From Hydnum rufescens UP504 (Eukaryota > Basidiomycota > Agaricomycetes > Cantharellales > Hydnaceae): 64,000 nt of DNA. Under the pieces are notes generated by a model that was not told the DNA's origin, made no database searches, and worked only from the letters and a program-made list of their open reading frames with translations. Of the stretch, positions 24,317 to 36,738 are shown in pieces. Every line of letters starts with the position of its first letter. The stretch's first letter is position 1. The translations under genes and the position numbers were made by a program. Where the stretch lies: NCBI GenBank assembly GCA_014904985.1, contig MU129055.1:62001-126000 (forward strand), read 5' to 3'.

Positions 24317-27300
24317 TTATAAGTAAGGACGAAGATCAGACATGAACTGCCATCCGAGGTCCATCGTCTCGGGAGACTGAGTGAGCGAAGTGTCGAGGCC
24401 CGCGAACTGCACCATCGGATTCGCCCCAGCAGACGTGGGGAGAGACATGGGTGTCGCTCCACTGGGACTTTCATCGGAAGGCCGGCGGTCGCGCCGAGGA
24501 ACGGTGAAGGCAGGCTCGAAGGCGGAGAATGGCGTTTGTGAATTAAATACGTTGTATTGCTGCTGTTGCTGTTGTTGGGGTGGTTGTTGTTGAGACGGGG
24601 GGGACTGGAGGAGGGACTGGGGCGGAGCGCTATGTCCCTGCGACTGGTTCTGGATTTGGTATTGTGGTCGCTGTGGTGACTGTCGCAGCTGCGGTGAATG
24701 TTGAAGATGTTGTTGCAGTTGTGGTGCTTCCGGTTGCTGCTGCAGCTGCTGGGGATGCACCTGTTTCATCTGCGTCACCTGTTGCTGTTGCACAGGCGGT
24801 ATCTGGGCATAGAACTGAGGATCCAACCCAGGCGATGAGGAAGAACCACAATCATCTTGCGAGGACCCCGGCAGGCCATACGTGAAGGGGAAATCATACG
24901 GAGTTTGTTCTAAAGACAAACTGCCAGTCGGTAGCTGTGCGACGTCCGATGACAATTCGAGTACATTAGTCTGCCGTGCGAGAGGAGAGGTAGTACCAGC
25001 TGGGGCAATCTGCGCTCTTTCGAACTGCTGATTATATATCTTGAGGTATTCAGCGAGTGCTGGATGATATTCACTCGGGGCAGGCTTGGGACTATCGTCT
25101 TCCATCGAGCTGTTATCGTCGAATGAGGGGAGGGAGGGTGGGGATGGTGCTGATGGCACTGCGCCCGGTGTGGCAGAAGCACGGCCCTTGACACGCAAGA
25201 GACGACTTTTTCCTCCCAGCATCGTCAGATCATCTTCTTGGGCATCGTCCGCAGTCTCCGATACAGGGGAGAGGAAACGAGGTTTTCCTTGCTGGAATTC
25301 TTCGAATGCCAGGCGCGCCTTCTGCCGTAATTTGAGGAGGACAGGCTGTGGGGGGAAGGTGAAGAGTGTATTATGGTTAGTGACGGTCATGATCCAGTGA
25401 AGTTGTTAGCACGTGAATGGCACGCACAAGGACACGGGCCGGACGACATCCCTCTTTAGCACGGTCGAACAGTTCGCAGGCCATGTCGAGCTCGCTGAAT
25501 GATGATGCCACAAGTTTGGAGCTGGGAGCACGTATAACGATAGTCGCCAGTACGATCTTTGGAAACCAAACCCAAGAACAAAGGAGTCATTCCATGTGTA
25601 TAAGTAACCTTCGTGGTGCGCGGTTCACAGTGCAGTACGTACCGCGGCAGAGAAAGCGTGTACCCAGAGGAAGAACACCCTCGGCATCAGACGGGGAAGA
25701 AGTGCAAACCCATGGCGCACGCCGGCAAGAACCATACAGCTTGATTTATGAGCAGCCAAGACCGAGGCAGCGTATCGACTTTTGAATGGATCGTCGGGGT
25801 GCTGTGCGAGCGCTCGCGCAAGATACCCTCGATGCAAGTATATCAAAGACGTTTCTTTAATACAGAATGTCGTGTGCGCTTGCATGACTTGTCCCAGAGT
25901 CGTAGAGGGTGGTGGCGGTGGAGTACCCGGGGGTAGGCTGAGACGCGGGATCTGGAGATGGTAAGGAATTTCCAAGTCTCGTAGTGTCCGGTCCAGACGC
26001 AAAATCGTTCTATTATGTGCAAGCGCAGGGTTAGACATTCAAGTTTCAGTCGGCAGCATCATGAGTGCCCCAATAAATTAACCCACTCGTATGTTGGCCG
26101 TTTAGCGCTGAACACCTATTTACGGTTAAAGTCAATTCCGAGTGACCCTCCCATAATGACGGTGACAACACCAACCTCGTTCAAGATCTCGGTTATTGTA
26201 GTCGCGTATGAGTATTTGGTCCTCTGGACTGAAACAGCCAAATGATTAGGATCCTAATTGGAGATGTACTAGCCTCATGGAACCACAAGTCGAAGCTCAC
26301 AAGTAATATCTGGATTCCCATTCGCGTCCACGTGCTCTGGATAATCGATAGGAAAGACGGCGTCGACATGCACAGTCAGTATGGTTGGGGGCCTGCCTAG
26401 CCCTTGTGATGACCATGCATCAAACATGGCCAACTGTCCGAGGTGAATGACGTTAAGGAAGCGGACGTGGTAGATTTTCACGAGAAGACTTACCTCCCAG
26501 AAGACTTTCCTTCGCCTGTCAGCCTCTTCCTCCCCCAAATTCCAACGTTTCCCATCTCGATGTAACCCGATCTGAGGTCATCGGGATCCCGATAAACGTC
26601 ACGTGAATATAGAACCTGGCACAGGGCTCGCAAGCAGGGGATGGAAAACAGCACTCACCGCCGTAGCCATCTTATACGCCAGCCCAGAAAGGCTCCAAAC
26701 TCTCGCAGGCGCCCTCTTGTCATCACTGAGTTGGTTATAATAGCACATCAGCATCATTGCTTGCACGTTCGTCAATGAATCCGCAGGCGGATCTTCAACT
26801 CCCATTGCTGCCCTCGATAGGGCATGGTAATGTTCGGCTTCAGGGACGTAAGGGGGACGTGAGAGATCGAAGACAGCTCCTAAGGCCAGGATGATAAAGA
26901 GTAATGCATAGTCTGCGGGCGTTGGCTGCGGTTTCGCAGGGTCATATGAGGGGTCGAGGATTGGGGTGAATATTTGTTCCACGTAGTAGGCTCGAGACAC
27001 TGGGTCGTATCTGAGCATACGGAAGCCGTGAGGATTTCACTTCCATCCATTTAGAAAGCGGAAGGGAGACTCACAGCCACGCCCCATGCTGGTAGTATTG
27101 CTCACTCAAGGACCAAGCAGTATTTGGATCGGGGAGGTACGTTCTGAGGATATCACGAGCAGCAGGCCAGTCCGAGCCGCGAATAGAGAAAGGGTAAGTA
27201 TGTGCAAGATGAGCTAATGGGCCTCTCGCGATTGATGTGCGCTCATGTGTGCGAGTACGACCGTGGGAGGGTTGGTCCACGTCTTCAATATTCGGCTTTC

Positions 27301-28123
27301 GGTCCTCATCCGAGTCTTGCTCCTATTTGGATTGAGAGACGTTGGAAGGGATATATTAGGGAGGGGAAGAGCAGAAAGGAAGATATATGACTTACCCCGA
27401 GGAGGAACTGGGCACCAGCGGCAGTCCCAAAGAAACGCGACTTGCCACTGTCTTCCGCAAGGCCAAGGTACCGAACGATTCGGTTAATTCCTCACTGTTA
27501 TCGCCCTCGCCAACACCAGCACTCGCTTCCGGAGAACGGGTGCGCCTACGCAGGCGTGGGTTGGCCGACCCGACGATCTCAGCCCCGATGGGAGTCTTAA
27601 TATTCAAGAGGTCATCCGTGAGAAGAGGGTGTGGTTCACTACGCTCCCCAGAGTTTGCTTTTTGGTGGAGCACTTGCAAACCACCTTCGAGCTGCGCAAT
27701 GCGTTCTTGCAGTTCCTCTATTCGATCGTGCAGTTCTTCGGTGTTTGCGAGGATAAAACTATGAGAGAGTTGTGAGGTGAGGATAGTTAACGAGGCGAGG
27801 TTCGAGGAGACGTACCGGTTACCCTTGCCGGTGGTGAGGGCCCCGTCAGGACATATCGCAGCGCATCCACGTTTGCGGCCTGTGCAACAGGGTAAGCGGA
27901 GGGGCGGGGAATGAAGGAAGAGGGGAGCATACAGCTTTGACAAGGAAACTGTCTATCGCATCGCAGTTTAAGCCTGCAGTTAAATAGATAAATCCATAGC
28001 CCCGACGGGCACGGAATTTGAGGAACAACCCAAAGAAACTCTACCTTCTACATTCTGCACAGGACAGCGCCCCCGTCGGCGCTGTTTGCTTGGATCCGGG
28101 ATAGTTTTCGCGGTGGTGGTCAT
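24317..28123 (-). CDS. Zn2Cys6 transcription factor with fungal_trans domain
   Basis: Nuclear DNA-binding regulator, targets unknown. A likely start at 28123 reads MTTTAKTIPDPSKQRRRG. The zinc cluster is spliced from three exons: SCAECRR (ends 28045), LKLRCDRQFPCQS (27933-27973) and RKRGCAAICPDG (27816-27879), giving six cysteines in the canonical spacing. A coiled-coil follows (ANTEELHDRIEELQERIAQL), then the xylanolytic/fungal_trans region (IGLHRDGKRWNLGEEEADRR, FWELAMFDAWSSQGLGRPP) and a C-terminal Gln/Pro-rich activation-like region (24,317-25,345). Exons 27075-27322, 26659-27010, 26494-26571, 26301-26433, 26176-26228, 25643-26009, 25413-25556 and 24317-25345 are supported. Frame breaks: one base seems missing in a C5/G5 run near 28,070 between start and zinc cluster, and another near 27,457-27,462; the 26,010-26,175 junction is unresolved. 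Confidence 0.85.
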
Positions 28124-29488
28124 GATCTTGGTGGAGGACGGAGCACACCTCGTCTCGCCTCGCTTGTCCGTGTCTTGTGGCCTTATCTCCGTCGACTAGA
28201 TATGCGGCTCCCAGAAGAGTACTGGAGTATTTTCTCGCCCAGTCTGGTTTGCGATGAGGACCACGTCTGCGAAAAATGGCGTCCAGTGGAAGTAAGTATG
28301 ACAAAGAAAACCCCTCACGTCCACTGGTAACCTAATTGCCTACACACGTACACCTGACATTAAACGATTCATCTCTGGTGTATTAACGCTGCTTCTCTTC
28401 CCCGCCACTCCTGACACCAGCCAAGATGATTTGGAGTTCTCAACCTCCCACTTCTCACCAGGACCACTCCAAGTGGTATTGCTCCAGTCCCGTTCGGAAA
28501 TTCTCATCACTATCTGTCTCCAACTCATCGACTTTATTGTTTGAATGAATTCTCTTTCATCCTGCAGCAAATTCTTTTTTTTTTTAAAAAGGCCTCAAGG
28601 TATCATAGTGAAGAAAAAACAGACTCGACTCTGTTCAGCCATTACTGTAAGAGGAAAACACAGCTGAGTCAAACAAATATCACCCCTTCATTTTTCCCCC
28701 GACGGCCCGAAATTCTTATCATAGATGCACCCGAGGAGCGTCAGAAGAGGACCCTGGTGCGCCAATTTTACGCAAGTCCTCATTCGTATTCTAGGCACAA
28801 GGGGTCCAGACTAGTATATATATATATCGTCATTTTCGATGCGACCAGGAAACATGCACAGAGGATTCTTTGAGGGAGGTACTTTATGCCCCCTTCGATT
28901 TGCTCTCAAAGAAGTAAAGCAAGATTCTGCGGAAATTTGGCGGGGGTCTTGGGATGAATGACTACCCCGGTTCAAATCTTGCTGAAGTCCATGAAATTAA
29001 TAAGTATGCCTCTGGTACTGAGGATCGAACCATGGTGGAATCCTATTTTGGCTTCTCCCAGATGACATCCCTCGTGCCACACTCGCGCACGTGAGAAGCC
29101 AGATTTTTCCTTTTGCGAAATTCCCAAGAATCTTCTTCCAATCTGCTGATCAAAGTTGTCAAATAGCTTTAAAGGATTCCTTTTAAACTATTTGTGTATG
29201 CAGATGTTGTGTCTACAAACTTGTGTGCCCTGAACTCGCGCTGGCACTGAGTTCGGGCACGGGCATTTCACGTGCTTCAGTTTTTTTGAGGGGTCCATTG
29301 CGCTAATCCGCTGATCGACTGCATCCGAAGGCACGCGCTCCAAGGACCTCGTGCTGCCTAATTCCCCATTTCCCGGTCATTCGCTTGGAGATTACGCTGC
29401 TCTCGCGTGCGCTATCTCGATACCGACCTGCACGTGCTCCGAATAACGAAAAATCCAACGTTCGAGCGCCCCAAGATAAGCTGGATGG
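28124..29488. other. intergenic, no supported gene
   Basis: Holds poly-T and TA simple tracts (28,568-28,590; 28,813-28,826). B-box-like words near 28,975 and 29,025 do not fold into a tRNA. Confidence 0.45.
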
Positions 29489-29960
29489 CAGTAACCACGA
29501 CCACGGTGACGCCTACATCAGTAGTACTCAACCCATCTTCAAACCTCTTGAGGCTCGTCATTTCGAGTCCTCTCGGAACTGAGTTCAATAGGACGCCCTC
29601 GTCATGTCGTGATATTTTGCAGCGTCGCATTCCTACCGTCGATTGGGAGATCATCGCCCGGTACACTGCCATTATCAATCGTGCCGACGAATCTCTCTTG
29701 GAATACATGCAATACTTCGTAAACGATCCACCTTGACCAAGTCCTTCTGGAAGTGAAGCGAGGATTCCCCCGCTTACGACTATTCATTCGCTGGGATCTG
29801 GTTTCACGGAATGATCCTTGGTCGTCATGTCTCTCCCTTGTGTCGATCCCACGGCCTATGACTCTGGTCATGAGGATGCCAAGCTGTCATACCTTTGGTC
29901 GAGTAATTTTGGCCAATCTTGAAGAAGATCCGCACCCAAAAGAAACTAATATGGGGTTGT
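29489..29960 (+). pseudogene. unidentified protein-like ORF with frame breaks
   Basis: The ATG at about 29,486 opens MAVTTTTVTPTSVVLN and then LQRRIPTVDWEIIARYTAII. The frame stops at TGA (29,734) inside DPP, but the next frame continues naturally as LDQVLLEVKRGFPRLRLFIR, and a third shift gives AYDSGHEDAKLSYLW. I do not recognise the family. The pattern is a real coding sequence with two single-base breaks, or an indel-affected assembly. Confidence 0.4.
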
Positions 29961-30599
29961 TCCCACTGTCTTCGTTTGTTTTCTTCCAAGGCCCCCCGTC
30001 TAATCTCGCCCTTCGATGGGTCAAGCCTCATCGGTATTATTGCTTTGGTCCACACACCTCCTGCTTTGTTCTTCATACTATTTTGAGGTGGGTCAGTTTC
30101 ATTATGGTATCCTGGGGTATTGTGATGAGTACGTCTCATAGCTTTTCGGGAATCTAGGTTTTCGTAGTTTATTAGTTATCTTTGATCCTTTTTAGCCCTT
30201 ATGGGTGTGGTGAACGATTTTTGGCGGCTTCATTCCAGCACGATTCATGCGCGGCTCGCTGAAGGTCTCTACTCCCTTTCTTCTACCGTTCCACAGTCTC
30301 ACCACGTTTGTTTAAGCGGCTCCTTACACCATGTTATAATCGAAACGAGCAGAACTTCATGTCCTTTCTCTTTGTCGGTGTCAGTCTGGCACGTGAGTAT
30401 TCACTCTTTTCGTCTCCGAACCTCCTGCGACGCGTTTTTTTTTTTTTTGGTGCGAAAAGGTGTCTTTGGAGGGATTTTGGCATTCGGTATTCGACATATA
30501 TGGACGGTGTCGGGAACGCATCACTTTAAATGGCCTGGATGTCGATCTCCGAGCCGAATGAGATGTAGCTCGGACAGCCCCCTCTGGACCCCCAAGTCA
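29961..30599. other. no supported gene
   Basis: Possible continuation of the preceding broken ORF (hydrophobic frames around 30,000-30,120), with a T15 run at about 30,435. Nothing further is recognisable. Confidence 0.35.
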
Positions 30600-31420
30600 C
30601 CTTTTGTTCTGCAGTCAACACCTTGCGTGAGTGGACATCCCTTCCGTCGGGTGCAGCAACTCCTCACATTCTGTCGCGTCGCGCGCGTTTCCCGCGCCAA
30701 TTGGACGCCGTCACAATGTATACGATGTCCAGGAGGGAAAATTCGATGGCGATACTGTACCCTGCGACATACGAGACGCTTCAGAGAACGAAAAGAATCA
30801 TAGGATCGGGGCTGTACCTCTGAAGAAACGAGGTGCGGTGCCATTCAGATACACCTTAAAGCTGATGATCGCGGCACAATTTCCAACAGAGCCCATCACT
30901 GCTGCATGTATATATATACCGGTCTATAGCGGCATGGATAAACGATATGAAATCGAGACCACCCTCTCGTGGGTCCCAAGCCACCACAACATCGTGGGAA
31001 ACGAACGTTCGGACACTCTAGCCAAACGGGGGCAGCCCCAAGCAGCCCAGGCCGCCAAAATTCCACTCAGCCGCATTCGCTGGATGCATGCGGAGCTACG
31101 ACTTGCGAAGACGATGGACCCAACTGTGGATCACAGATCCAAGACAGGGGGAACGATCCAGTTCCCCCTCCCTCCCCCGCCCCGACGAAATGACCATGCA
31201 AACTCTCACGCAAGACCTTCAGGCTCGTACAATGCCGAACAGGTCACGCCCATGTTGGCAGCTACTATGTGAAGTTCGTACCAGACGAAGACAAAGTGTG
31301 CCAATGCGGGGAGCATTCTGTAGTCGGGCCAGTCGGGCCAAAACCGTTGTCCCTAGACTAGAATCACTGTCAGCCATCGTCAAGTGTCTTACCTGGCGCA
31401 GAAAAGATAATACGCACCTG
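30600..31420 (+). pseudogene. degenerate non-LTR retrotransposon fragment (RNase H)
   Basis: One frame reads LSWVPSHHNIVGNERSDTLA (about 30,970-31,030), the RNase H motif W-P-H..GNE.AD..AK found at the C-terminus of many fungal LINEs. A shifted frame at about 31,217-31,320 reads CRTGHAHVGSYYVKFV and DEDKVCQCGEHS, the usual downstream RTGH/CxCGE zinc-like segment. Reverse transcriptase and endonuclease parts are absent, so it is a 5'-truncated, frameshifted remnant. It sits directly against a truncated permease gene. Confidence 0.7.
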
Positions 31421-31819
31421 CAAAGCAGAGCATGCGAAAACACGACAGCAACATACACGGTGCTTTTTCGCCAGCGAAGTCAGATTGGAGACAGAAAGAA
31501 AACTACACAGGGACTCACAAAGTTTAATTTGTCCATTTGTAGGAGTAAATGATTGACTGGGCGAACCTATAGTCGCCGCCACAGTTCGCAATGCTGCACC
31601 CCAATCAATTGAGGCGACCCCGGATACGGATCCGATGGTATTCGCATCTAAAGATTAGTGAGGATCAGGCCATCGACTCTGTGGGGAGTGAACACGCACA
31701 TCCGACAACCCACGCGGGCACATTCTTCTATCGTGGAGGGGGGGGCATATCGGTTCAAAAAAAAATAGAGCTGTACACAAGAAGGTCGATATGTACGAAA
31801 GGAAGAGAGGGAAAGAACG

Positions 31820-32209
31820 TGACACACCAGATGTTGGTGTTTGCAGTTGCCAGCTCGGCCATACTGATGCCAATGCACAATATGAATAATGAGGCGACGA
31901 ACCAACCCCAAACCATAGCACTGGGCCCTCCATTCCTGGGTGGCGCGAGATAAAGAAAAGGAATGCTAAGGTAGGAAAAGGTGATAGAGCCCACGGCACG
32001 GCATGTATCAAGGCAGATGCAATTGCAGGAAACAGCCGGATGATCGAAAAAGATATCCCAAACACCTCGAAGGCGGGGAAGACGCATTTAAACTCTTGCT
32101 TGTAGCCAGGTTTTGCGAGAATCTCTTCATCTAGGAACAAGAAAACGAGCTTTTGCCGAGCAAGGGGCTTGGGACCATTGTTTCTTGTTAATCTTGCAGT
32201 ACCAGACAT
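31820..32209 (-). pseudogene. amino-acid permease, N-terminal fragment
   Basis: The ATG at 32209 opens MSGTARLTRNN, then DEEILAKPGYKQEFK and FEVFGISFSIIRLFPAIAS. An intron ending CACCCAG joins to NGGPSAMVWGWFVASLFIL and CIGISMAELATAN. This is the N-terminus of APC-superfamily GABA/choline/amino-acid permeases, which normally have about 500 residues and 12 membrane segments. After roughly 110 residues the expected PTSGG segment is one base out of frame, and nothing downstream belongs to the permease. It is truncated towards the LINE fragment. Confidence 0.75.
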
Positions 32210-33060
32210 GGGGGGTTATACTAGAAGCCAAGACGGCCGAAATGAGCGGATCAGCGGGATGGCAAAGATCAAGCATGTTTAGGTAAATCGTGGAGATGCG
32301 ATAATTGGGTAGGGACGAAAGGGCACAGCAATATCATGAGTATTACCTCATCGCAGACGCAGTGTCCTCCTGTGATTCCTCTGGAGGAATTGTAATCGAA
32401 GCGTAGGCAGCACAATCGGGTGTCGTCGTAGAAGACAATCACGATGAAACCCAGAGTAGGGCAGAAGGAATACCTGCACTTGTACTTGAAAGGGCATACT
32501 TCATGTGCAAAATCAGGACCTTCCGCTCGTTTTCAGAGGGGCTGTTCGATCCAAACAATTCAAGACCCGTTTTGGAGACCTGAGCCTGCGAAGGTCACGT
32601 GATGTGGGAAATCGAGCCAGCGTTTACCAACTGAAGCTGCGAGACAGTGAAAATGCTAGCGAGTGTGTTTTGTTCGCGTGCTGTCTATCCTAAGGGACTG
32701 TCTCACCAGCAGATGTGTGGGGGAGACTGCGGAGCAGTTGCTCCGTCGGCCTCTGTGCGTGCACTCACATATGTTCAAGTGAGGTCACTTCAGATAGGAT
32801 GACTCCTTACGTTATTTAATCTGGGTTCTAGAGTCATCCCGGAGCTGTTAAAGATTAGCCTTGACATCTCTTGCCCTAGCTGCACTCTATTTTCATTTGT
32901 TAGCCTTGATCCTGCGGTGTGTGGCCGTCCAATCTACCCTCACCCACCAGGCGGCATATTGATATTCCCACTCAGTGGTATATTTACTCTGCACAACAGC
33001 GAGGTTGTCATGTCCTTTCCCTCTCAATGACACTTTTTCTGACATTATGCCCATGTCAGC
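32210..33060. other. no supported gene
   Basis: A short plus-strand frame at 32505-32693 has no motif. Any N-terminal part of the prolyl aminopeptidase pseudogene that follows should lie here, but I could not find its catalytic GGSWG segment. Confidence 0.4.
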
Positions 33061-34224
33061 TCGACTTCTAGTATCAGGAAGGGACAAGCCAACTCTTTCC
33101 CGAGGAATGGTGCGTTATCATCTCATACATCCCTTAGCACCCTTGTTCTCCCTCCTTTACCCTTGCATTCGCTCCCTTTGTAGGGACGCATACATTGCGC
33201 CCATTCCCGAGGTTGAGCAAGGTGACAGGGTAAAGGCATACCATAAGCGACTAACTTCATCAGATAAGGATATCAAGTTTAATCAAGTTTGCTGCTGCGT
33301 GTACATGGGCTCAATGGGAGTGTGTATTTTATTTCTTAGACGGTCCTTACTGTGGTGCCAATACGGCCTTTGGTTAGGATGGCCACGAGATTACACGTCG
33401 ATCAGGGATCTTTGCAATGTGTTGAGAAGGACGATTGGGCAATGTAAGGGCCTTGTTTCTTCTCCTGGATCAGATCCCTCTTCCTCGCAAGCAATGGATT
33501 GTGGATTTTTCATTGCCCTGTTCGCTTTGTGGACGTGACCTGACTCGCACCACGAATAGAGCTTTCGCGGTAATAGAGAATCATTACTTTATTAATGAAG
33601 TGTGTCTGAATGAATTGGGAACCCGCCACTGCGTATTAACTGTGATCTGCATAGGGATTCATGTGCCAAGGGCAGCTATTAGAAAAGCAGTCCATAGACA
33701 AGATGTCAGTCCTCAATTGTGACAAATATTGGCTTCACTTGAGATATCTAATCTATCTAGTCGTCATATCCCGACTATTGTTGTCCAAGGTGTGTCTATT
33801 GTGAACAAATAACCGTGAAGAACGGCGATGCTGATTCTTTCTTCATGAAGGAGATATGATGTATGCCATCCTTTGGATCCCTAGCCCATACGCACCTACT
33901 CATATCTTTATCCTCGTGCCGTTTCTGCCCGTCTAGGTTGTCTGTCCTCTGAGTCCCAGCCCCCTCCACGAGAAACACCTTTCTCAGCGTCTCATCCACT
34001 TCACCGTCATCCCCTACAGGCTAAATCTGCCTATGATTTGAAGAAAGCTTGGCCCGAAATAATGCTCCATTTTACGCACGCAGGGCATTCCGCCCACGAA
34101 CCTGAGACGGAGAAACTCTTGGTTGAGGGACGTCTTGCCTTCCCCTAGCCCTCATTCCCGTGTTCTATACTGACGTCGAATGTATTGGTTTTAACAGGCC
34201 GCAGACCAGCTCAAGCATCTTTGA
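33061..34224 (+). pseudogene. prolyl aminopeptidase (proline iminopeptidase) remnant
   Basis: Decayed alpha/beta hydrolase that would remove N-terminal proline. Recognisable pieces in order: YQEGTSQLFPEEW (33,072-33,109), joined by an intron to DAYIAPIPEVEQGDRVKAYH and KRLTSSD; FAAACTWAQWECVF in another frame; AFAVIENHYFINEVC (about 33,564); SSRHIPTIVVQG (about 33,750); AKSAYDLKKAWPEIMLHF with the His motif AGHSAHEPETEKLLVE (34,018-34,140); AADQLKHL then stop at 34,222-34,224. A TAG at 33,069-33,071 stands where the family has an aromatic residue before YQEG, the WAQWE part is frameshifted, and the N-terminal catalytic-serine half is missing. Confidence 0.75.
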
Positions 34225-35651
34225 GCGTGTTAGCGCCTGAAATCCCCCAGGCGATTTTTGCACCTCGTGTGATTCTTTAGCATCGCGTTCAACGACTTTC
34301 CGTTGATAGTCATGCATCCAGTCTCCCTTGTCTCCGCCCTGTTGTACTCAAAGAAAATGATTTTAACAATTTGGAGTCAAATGCCTGCTACAAGAGTGAA
34401 GGGTATGCAAAAGGAGCGGAGACAGCCAGAAAACGAAAAGGGACGAGTCCCAATTATCAACCACAACGTTAATAATGGATTTATGGACAGGGGTGCGGAG
34501 ACAACAGATGGACTCGCTTTTTAGTCTTGATGAAGTCTGGTACCGTTTGAAGATTCTCGATATCTCCGCCAACAAAACCTTGTGAATCGTGTCGAATAAG
34601 TCGTTGGTTATATATCATCAGAGGCGAGATCTTGGTCAATATCGTGTCAAGTGGGATGGTCATCAGAGGTCCCCTATCGCACGCATTGGAATCAAATAAT
34701 GAGATTGGGATTTGGGGAAGCGCAGGGGGCATACAGTGAGGTTGACGCCGAATACTGCGTTGATGAAGCAGAATTTCCCACTCCTGACTGCGAACGTTCT
34801 CTAGATCTGGTTCAGGTTCATTGGCGTAAAGCGCCTTGAAAGGATGCATGCCTCACGTTGTCCACAAAGAGCACCTCGAACCTAACAACGCCAGTTGAGC
34901 ACTGACGGAAGTACGGATGACGAAGGTAGCGCACCTAGAATCCCTAGCTGACTGTTGGTAATGGGCGTGAGTGGGGAGGAGTCCCAGGATGCATTAGCTA
35001 TATCGATGGTTGAACTATTGCAGTCTCGCTCGAAGTTTTACTGCCTGGATAAGTGGAATCCACAGTATAACAGCGGGTTTCACGATCTGGAGTAGGAACG
35101 GGTTGTCGCCAATGGGGGAACGTGAAAAACGGCCTTATTGGCTCACAAATGGAATACATCCTGAAGAGAAGCTGAGGTCGCGTTCTCGTTCATGTGAATG
35201 GAAGATATGTCTGCCCGAATGAGTGGTACGCAGTGCTACGCACCATCTTCATGTGATTGATTCGCGCTTCACCATGGGAGGGTCGACCGCGTCTCTCTCC
35301 CATAGCCGTTGTCTAGTATGCCGATTGGGACGTGTTCGGCCAGCTCCATCCTAAGACGCAGGCAAAATCACTTTGTTGTCTGGTGTGATCTGGAACGAGG
35401 GACCAAGGGGATCAGATCTAGGGTCTACAGAATTTCACATAGAGAAAGGGGACCAGATAACAATATCTTCCTCTCTTGGAACCTGAGAAGCCTCCGGTGC
35501 CAGATTAGGCATGGCGTGAGTTCGTGCTTCTCGGAAGCTAGTCAAGTTGACATAACCGGGAAGCGCCTGTTGCCTGGCTTTTGACAATTTGAAGCATTCA
35601 CATTTCACACACCTGTCTTCTCTCTAGCTCTCCTCTTGTGATCCTTCAGCG
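34225..35651. other. no confidently supported gene
   Basis: Frames such as 34481-34849 (minus) and 35309-35584 (plus) have no firm motif. No terminators or repeats are recognised. Confidence 0.4.
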
Positions 35652-36738
35652 ATGTGGAAATCTATCCGCAAGCTTCTTAAAGCCGATAGCGATAAGCGCT
35701 TCAGGGTCCTCATACTTGGACCGGCGAACGCAGGAAAGACCACTCTGCTCGAGCGACTCACGGACAGCCCTGCCGGTGCGGCCATAGTGACTCGGAATGG
35801 AAAACGTGTAATTACTGTAGATGTTCAAACTCAGTAGAGATCCTGGTCTAATTCATCCCTTTATCCCAGGTCAAGGAGGTCCCCAGAGGATACGATCAAG
35901 TAAGAGCCATCCTAGCAAAGGTGCACGGCGGTTGCTCGATGCCTTCACACCATCTAGCGGGGGATCCATAATATCGACGACGAAATCACTTACGCATCCA
36001 ACCCGGCATTCATTTTCCACGACTCTGGTGGTTTTGAGGCGGGAGGGGTCGAGGAGCTCGAGGCTGTCTGGAAATTTATTCGAAAGCGCTCGTTGGTTTC
36101 GCCTTTGAAGCAGCTGCATGCGATTTGGTGCATTCACTCATGCAGTTCACACCTCTTCATATGTCGACTCATCAATTGTTACAGGCTCTGTATTCCGACA
36201 GATAATGACAGGCCCTTGGGATTCTTGCAATCAGGCTTTTTCTCCGAATCCACAGCATCAGGTATGTCCCATCAGTCGTGGCATTCAACACTATCTGTTG
36301 CGCACTGGTCCATGTATCCATTCAGTGCCTGTTATTGGAATTTTCACCAAGTTGGATGGAAGAAGGACGAAGGTGGAGATTGAGGTTCTAGGCCCTGCGG
36401 CCAGCCCATCCGATTTCCGCGATCGTGCCCAGGAGGTGGATCAGAAAGTAGCTGAATTTGTCAATGGACTCGAGACACAATTTCGCAATGAGCGGTACCC
36501 ACCTGTTGGTTTCATTGGGGTTGGAAGTATGTATACTCTATCCAAGCAGCAATTTTGGCACTTAAATCTATGGCCTAAAGACATGGATGAAGTTAGCATG
36601 CGGAGCATAACACTGTGTGACCAACTTCTTCTAGTCACTATGGATGCTCTTCCCTGTGAGACCCAGAGATCATTACTTAGGCTCACAGTTTGGAAAAGAA
36701 ACCGCCGAATTCATACCATGTTTGTTTTAAAGCGGTGA
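35652..36738 (+). CDS. P-loop GTPase of the basidiomycete G-domain family
   Basis: Small GTP-binding protein of unknown function, of a type expanded in Agaricomycetes. Exons 35652-35807, 35870-35899, 35958-36127, 36185-36261, 36326-36526 and 36581-36738 join in frame (about 263 residues). G1 P-loop: FRVLILGPANAGKTTLLERL. Then ITYASNPAFIFHDSGGFEAG (the DxxG-like switch region HDSGG), VEELEAVWKFIRKRSL, and VPVIGIFTKLDGR with G4 TKLD. No membrane segment. The stop at 36,736-36,738 overlaps a good donor (CG|GTGAGT), so further 3' exons are possible; the putative intron 36,736-36,790 begins like the tandem satellite units downstream. Confidence 0.85.

Noticed and set aside
24580..24885. Plus-strand Val/Ala-rich ORF
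   Set aside because: It is the antisense of the CAG-rich glutamine region of the transcription factor.
28960..29040. Possible tRNA genes from GGTTCAAATC and, on the minus strand, GGTTCGATCC B-box-like words
   Set aside because: Neither has a pairing T-arm, an A box at the right distance or an acceptor stem.
34481..34849. Minus-strand text HPFKALYANEPEPDLEN resembling a Copia integrase 'PYELLYGKKPDL' segment
   Set aside because: The match is one short weak motif with no neighbouring integrase or reverse transcriptase sequence.
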